9,483 bases of DNA from Selenomonas sp. (GTDB taxonomy: Bacteria; Bacillota; Negativicutes; Selenomonadales; Selenomonadaceae): NCBI GenBank assembly GCA_003518745.1, contig DOYB01000019.1, positions 1 to 9,483 on the forward strand, given 5' to 3'. The notes below the pieces were generated by a model. That model was not told where the DNA came from and made no database searches. It was given only the letters and a program-made list of their open reading frames with translations. Every line of letters starts with the position of its first letter. The stretch's first letter is position 1. Below are positions 6,012 to 9,483 of this stretch, piece after piece. The position numbers and the translations under genes are program-made.

Positions 6012-7303
6012 TGACAGGCTTCAATAACAAAATCATTTTATGCGCAGTGGTATCTGTCCTTTCGTGCCTATTGTGTCAATGTAATGGGGCAGAAGCCCGG
6101 CATGGCAATAGTGAAGGAATGACCAAGGTAGTAACGGATATTCGGGATACGGAGCTTCGCAATCATGAAAATGCCTATGAAGCCGGTGCCGACTATAGCA
6201 GGGAAAGGCTGGGTTCTGACGGACCTAACGCGTATCGCATGGAAAACTCATACAATGGAAAAGATTTTGGACAATATGATAATACCATGAAGCTATGGAA
6301 GGTGAATTCCAAGAACGACGGAGGCACCTTGCTCTTTTCAGACAGTCCCGAGTACGTTCATGAGGATGGAATCCTGTATTCCGATACTGTTTCCGGGGAT
6401 GCGAGGATTCTCTACTATCATCTCAATAATACTGATAAGCCGAAAAAGGTTGCGGTTGTATTGGAGAATGTTTCAGGGAAACAAAATGAGGTCAAGATAA
6501 CGCGTGGGGGAATGGGTGATCCCTCAAATGACTACCTGAAGGTGGGGAAGTCCACTCAGGCAGAGTATTTCAAGACAAAGCTCGATGCTTCAATCCGTAT
6601 GGAGCCATGGAGTGAACAACTGCTTCAGGATGAAATGGACAGGGTCGTGCTGGAGCCGGGCGAGCTGATTTACGGCGTGTACGATTTCAGCACTAAGAAT
6701 CCGGTAAAGGTTTCTGTTATAATGTACCCGGCAAGCGCAAATCCCGTTTCTTTTCTGCATAGGGCTTCGGTGCTCCCCAAGGATGAACAGCGTCTCAGGG
6801 GTACCTTCAAGGGCATGAATCGCACCCTAAGCAGCAAGAAGTCATACGATCCCTCGAAGGATGGCGTAGTTTATTTTCCAATAGGTGATGATGAGCATGA
6901 TCTGTTCCTTAAGGGGATAGATGCCACCGACGGCAGCCAGGTTGTTAACTATGGAAACTATGGAGTACTGTATAATATCAATATTCCCACTAAGGGAAAG
7001 AAGAAAACAAGTTATTACCTTAGTCCAAGGGGCGGTGTCTATGCCGGCGCGATGACGGTGAAGCAGGGCAAGGGAAAGTCCAATCTTTTGCTTACGCCAC
7101 GCCATAGGGCTTATTTTGGGGATGTTGCGATAGGGGGATATTCCGCTGAAATGGAAAACCGGGATATGGCATTTCTTTCATGGTATCCGGAAATGACGGA
7201 ACTTGGAACCTACAAAAATAATTCTAAGCTCAGCTTTGAATATTCTCCTCCGGGGGCATCCAATCTGCCTGTTCACATAATATTAATGCCTGAACGCAGC
7301 TAA
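6011..7303 (+). CDS. Unrecognised exported protein, 430 aa
   Basis: I do not recognise this family. Residues 8-22 form the hydrophobic core of a signal peptide (after MTGFNNK), with possible cleavage after AEA (residue 29). VLSC (residues 16-19) resembles a lipobox only poorly. The mature ~400 residues are rich in Asp, Asn, Tyr, Gly and Ser, with many short alternating strands (ILYYHLNNT, VSVIMYPAS, GVLYNINIP), suggesting a beta-sandwich surface or periplasmic protein. No catalytic motif stands out. The ATG at 6011 overlaps the deacetylase stop (TGATG). A TTG at 6008 is an alternative start, 7 nt after GGAGG (5996-6000), and would add one residue. This coupling suggests that it works with the deacetylase, perhaps on the same polymer, but that is inference. 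A weak hairpin after its stop (7304-7309 with 7320-7325) lacks a T-tract. Confidence 0.85.
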   Translation: MTGFNNKIILCAVVSVLSCLLCQCNGAEARHGNSEGMTKVVTDIRDTELRNHENAYEAGADYSRERLGSDGPNAYRMENSYNGKDFGQYDNTMKLWKVNSKNDGGTLLFSDSPEYVHEDGILYSDTVSGDARILYYHLNNTDKPKKVAVVLENVSGKQNEVKITRGGMGDPSNDYLKVGKSTQAEYFKTKLDASIRMEPWSEQLLQDEMDRVVLEPGELIYGVYDFSTKNPVKVSVIMYPASANPVSFLHRASVLPKDEQRLRGTFKGMNRTLSSKKSYDPSKDGVVYFPIGDDEHDLFLKGIDATDGSQVVNYGNYGVLYNINIPTKGKKKTSYYLSPRGGVYAGAMTVKQGKGKSNLLLTPRHRAYFGDVAIGGYSAEMENRDMAFLSWYPEMTELGTYKNNSKLSFEYSPPGASNLPVHIILMPERS

Positions 7304-7349
7304 GGAAAAAGGCTGGCAATTTTCCCATACGAGTTTGGAGGGGTGTTAA

Positions 7350-7568
7350 GTGACTAAGAATCAGGCATTGATGGCACTGAAGAAGGTCAAGCGGAATCTT
7401 AAGCAGGCAGCTGCTCTTGAGGAGCTTCTGTATGCTGCCGGCGACGCCATTGACAAGGAGGATCCTGAATTCCTGTTCATGCAGGATTCAGTGAAGGATT
7501 GTTCGGCAAAGCTCGGTAAGGCGAAGAAAATGTTAGAAGCATACTCACGGGCAAAGGTTATGGGTTGA
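7350..7568 (+). CDS. Unrecognised small helical protein, 72 aa
   Basis: Translation from GTG at 7350 is supported by GGAGGGG (7337-7343), 6 nt upstream. The 72 residues are highly charged, with Lys-rich stretches (LKKVKRNLKQ near the N-terminus, KLGKAKKMLEAYSRAK near the C-terminus) and a central acidic segment (IDKEDPEF). It has no signal peptide and would be predicted as two or three alpha-helices, possibly a helical hairpin, in the cytoplasm. One cysteine is present, too few for a zinc site. I cannot assign a family. It lies between two exported-protein genes, with 46 nt before and 59 nt after, on the same strand. The strong ribosome binding site and coding-like codon use make it likely to be real. 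Confidence 0.7.
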   Translation: MTKNQALMALKKVKRNLKQAAALEELLYAAGDAIDKEDPEFLFMQDSVKDCSAKLGKAKKMLEAYSRAKVMG

Positions 7569-7580
7569 GAAAAATAATGG

Positions 7581-7612
7581 GCGATTAAATGGAGACTTAG
7601 TTCCTTAATCGC
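7581..7612 (+). promoter_or_regulatory. Hairpin abutting the ribosome binding site of the NlpC/P60 gene
   Basis: GCGATTAA (7581-7588) and TTAATCGC (7605-7612) are exact reverse complements. The Shine-Dalgarno AAGGAGGA (7613-7620) begins at the next base. An alternative short pairing, TCCTT (7602-7606) with AAGGA (7613-7617) around a 6-nt loop, would hide the Shine-Dalgarno. The two folds share 7605-7606 and cannot coexist. This could tune translation of the GTG-started gene at 7628; no T-tract follows, so it is not a terminator. Confidence 0.45.
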
Positions 7613-7627
7613 AAGGAGGATATAGCT

Positions 7628-8938
7628 GTGTTTGGTAATAAATGCGTTTCCGGATTAGCCTGCATTTTATGTTTCATGGCATGTGGCACGATATCGGGTC
7701 ATTTTACGGGAAACGTGGCATTTTCGGTCGCGGAGGCTCAGGACTTTGTTTCGGGTGAGCACGTTATGCCAACATACTGGATTGCCCGAAACAGAAATTC
7801 AGATAGTATCATGGTTGAACCGCAGCGGATTGTCAAGGTGAATCAGGCAATCATGCATAAAAACAGCATAATGACGTCACTGGAGTTTTTTCCGGAAACC
7901 GTAAGCGGGGATGATATTCATAGAAAGATGCTTCTGGCAATGAAGGAGTACAGTGGATGGGAAGTGCCAAAGCTCTTTAAGAATGGGCAGCTCCTTTCAT
8001 GGAATGAATGGAAGGCTATAAGGGATAACTGCGGCTATGAGACTCCAATCAGTGAACAGACTGTTCTCTATGGCGTTTCCATAAGAAGGACTAATATACG
8101 TCTATTGCCGACGAATGAACATTTGCTGGCTGCGCCCCAATCTCCGGGCAGGGATTGCATGTATGGAGGGGTATTGAATCCGGCAGAGGCTGTGACAGTT
8201 CTTGCTGTCAGCAAGGACAGGAGGTTTTACTTTGTTCAGAGCAGGGGCTCAATGGGATGGGTCGATGGAGGAGCTGTTGCATTGACCTCTCGTGAGATAT
8301 GGACTAATTATGCCGCGCCTATGAACTATCTTGTTGTTACTGCCGATCATAAGAATATCACCATTGACGGTATAGCAATGGATTTTCAGATGGGTGCGCG
8401 CATCCCAATAACGCTCAATGAAGGCGGTACAGTACAGATAATGTTGCCCTCAGTGGAGAATGGCAGTATGGTGAATAGGTTTATGAAATTGCCAAATGAT
8501 GACACCGTGCATGTGGGGCCATTGCCATTTAGCAGGGCTAATCTGATCCGTCAGGCATTTCGTTTCCTAGGCAGGCCATATAATTGGGATGGTACTTCTT
8601 CGATAAGCGTTACGGATGCTTACATGGTGACCAGTATCTACCGTACCGTTGGCATTGAACTGCCTCAGACATTAGCAGAGCAGGAGAGTGTCATGCCTAT
8701 CCTCACTTCGCTGGGGAATATGGATGAAGCAGGAAGATATGCCGCGTTATTCGATATACAGCCGGGAGCCCTGCTATTCCAAAAGGGACATGTCATGTTC
8801 TATCTTGGACGTGACGGCGATGGGGATCCCACGGTCATCCATGCCCATGAATCGGGAGTTACGGTATCGGATCTGTATGATGAAGAATCAGATGCAAATG
8901 GAATAAATATGCTGACAAATATAGGAATTATACGTTGA
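7628..8938 (+). CDS. Exported SH3 / NlpC-P60 wall protein, probable pseudoenzyme
   Basis: This 436-aa protein starts at GTG 7628, 7 nt after AAGGAGGA. It has a hydrophobic N-terminus (about residues 7-35) with cleavage likely near VAEA (residues 34-37). Residues ~45-150 match the helical N-terminal domain that precedes SH3 in this family. A bacterial SH3 domain spans ~153-220 (R153-R154-T-N-I-R-L-L-P-T start, GWV at 210-212). The NlpC/P60 fold spans ~295-436, with FLGRPYNWDG, a GHVMFYLG block with H388, and IHAH with H405/H407. Active members are cysteine peptidases that cut gamma-D-Glu-diamino acid bonds in peptidoglycan and carry D-C-S at the nucleophile. Here the matching segment reads VTDAYMVTSIYR, putting Asp330 where Cys is expected (GAT at 8615-8617). 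Both histidine positions remain. It may be a non-catalytic wall binder, if the alignment without gaps is right. Confidence 0.85.
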   Translation: MFGNKCVSGLACILCFMACGTISGHFTGNVAFSVAEAQDFVSGEHVMPTYWIARNRNSDSIMVEPQRIVKVNQAIMHKNSIMTSLEFFPETVSGDDIHRKMLLAMKEYSGWEVPKLFKNGQLLSWNEWKAIRDNCGYETPISEQTVLYGVSIRRTNIRLLPTNEHLLAAPQSPGRDCMYGGVLNPAEAVTVLAVSKDRRFYFVQSRGSMGWVDGGAVALTSREIWTNYAAPMNYLVVTADHKNITIDGIAMDFQMGARIPITLNEGGTVQIMLPSVENGSMVNRFMKLPNDDTVHVGPLPFSRANLIRQAFRFLGRPYNWDGTSSISVTDAYMVTSIYRTVGIELPQTLAEQESVMPILTSLGNMDEAGRYAALFDIQPGALLFQKGHVMFYLGRDGDGDPTVIHAHESGVTVSDLYDEESDANGINMLTNIGIIR

Positions 8939-8968
8939 CTGAAGGGCTTATATAAAGGGGATTGATTA

Positions 8969-9483
8969 ATGAAATATCAACTGCTGGCTTTGGATATGGA
9001 CGGCACGACGCTGGATTCTAAAAAGCAGATACCCAAGGAGATAGTGCGGGCTATAGACAGCCTTCTTGAAAAGGGCGTACATGTAGTATTATCTACGGGA
9101 AGAGGTCTGGCAGAGCTCCTTGACTATAAAGAGGAGCTTAAGGGGATGCACTATGGCATTCTTATCAGCGGAGGCATGATTTACGATTTCTGGAAGGATG
9201 AGCCGATTTGGTTCAAGCCTTTACCAACAGCGGACGTGCTAAAGTTGATTGAGGCAGGGGATGAAGAAAGAGCTATGGTTCATCTCCTTACGGTTCGCAA
9301 TTCCCTGGTAAGGCAGTTGGATATTGCCAATATGAAGGAATTCTCTATGGAAGTCTATAGGGATATGTACGAGAGGGTCTGTGACTGTGATGATGATCTG
9401 GCGGGTTTTGCCAAAGAACACGATGGGACGGTTTTGAAGGTCAATCTGTACCATCGCTCAAAGGAATCCATGGAGCGCAATTT
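8969..9483 (+). CDS. Second Cof-type HAD-IIB hydrolase, 3' part outside the window
   Basis: The frame opens at ATG 8969, with AAAGGGG (8954-8960) 8 nt upstream, and is open to the right edge, giving 171 complete codons. The N-terminus MKYQLLALDMDGTTLDS has HAD motif I (D9, D11) and STGR (residues 42-45) is motif II. Residues after about 80 begin the C2 cap domain. Motifs III and IV should lie beyond the window. It belongs to the same broad family as the protein at 1140-1940 but is clearly diverged, so it is a paralogue rather than a recent duplicate. The expected role is dephosphorylation of a small sugar phosphate or similar metabolite in the cytoplasm; the substrate is unknown. It follows the NlpC/P60 gene by 30 nt with no visible terminator. 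Confidence 0.9.
   Translation, partial: MKYQLLALDMDGTTLDSKKQIPKEIVRAIDSLLEKGVHVVLSTGRGLAELLDYKEELKGMHYGILISGGMIYDFWKDEPIWFKPLPTADVLKLIEAGDEERAMVHLLTVRNSLVRQLDIANMKEFSMEVYRDMYERVCDCDDDLAGFAKEHDGTVLKVNLYHRSKESMERN

Noticed and set aside
7304..7326. Terminator after the exported unknown gene
   Set aside because: The 6-bp A/T-rich stem GGAAAA/TTTTCC has a 10-nt loop and no T-tract after it, so it is too weak to call.

Overview
The window comes from a low-to-mid GC Bacillota-type genome. The diagnostic block is rapZ - yvcK/glmR - whiA, a gene order conserved across Firmicutes. A membrane-anchored YvcK and an exported SH3-NlpC/P60 protein of a type common in diderms make me favour a Negativicutes (Selenomonadales-like) host. 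That assignment is inference from protein style, not from any marker RNA.

Layout. Positions 1-711 hold two minus-strand genes joined by an ATGA overlap: an unrecognised 153-aa exported or membrane-anchored protein (250-711), then a NusG domain II protein cut by the left edge (1-253). Positions 712-1139 are non-coding and unusually structured. They contain a near-consensus plus-strand sigma-A promoter (735-764), a short candidate leader or small RNA ending in an intrinsic terminator (818-860) with a competing anti-terminator pairing, two diverged copies of a ~60-bp imperfect palindrome (895-954 and 992-1050), and two more strong hairpins (965-985 and 1059-1085).

From 1140 to the right edge every gene lies on the plus strand: Cof-type HAD phosphatase, rapZ, yvcK (glmR), whiA, exported polysaccharide deacetylase, an unrecognised exported protein, a 72-aa helical protein, an SH3/NlpC-P60 protein, and a second Cof-type HAD phosphatase cut by the right edge. 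Gaps run from a 1-nt overlap to 59 nt and I see no convincing terminator between them, so one long transcript is plausible.

How they may work together. RapZ and YvcK/GlmR are known in model bacteria to sense amino-sugar metabolites (GlcN6P or UDP-GlcNAc) and set the supply of cell-wall precursors. WhiA is a DNA-binding protein linked to division and growth. Here they sit with an N-acetyl-sugar polymer deacetylase and an NlpC/P60-fold wall protein, so the cluster reads as envelope-precursor control followed by envelope remodelling. The NlpC/P60 protein seems to have Asp where the catalytic Cys should be, which suggests a non-catalytic wall-binding role. I see no CRISPR array, tRNA, rRNA, insertion sequence or phage gene.
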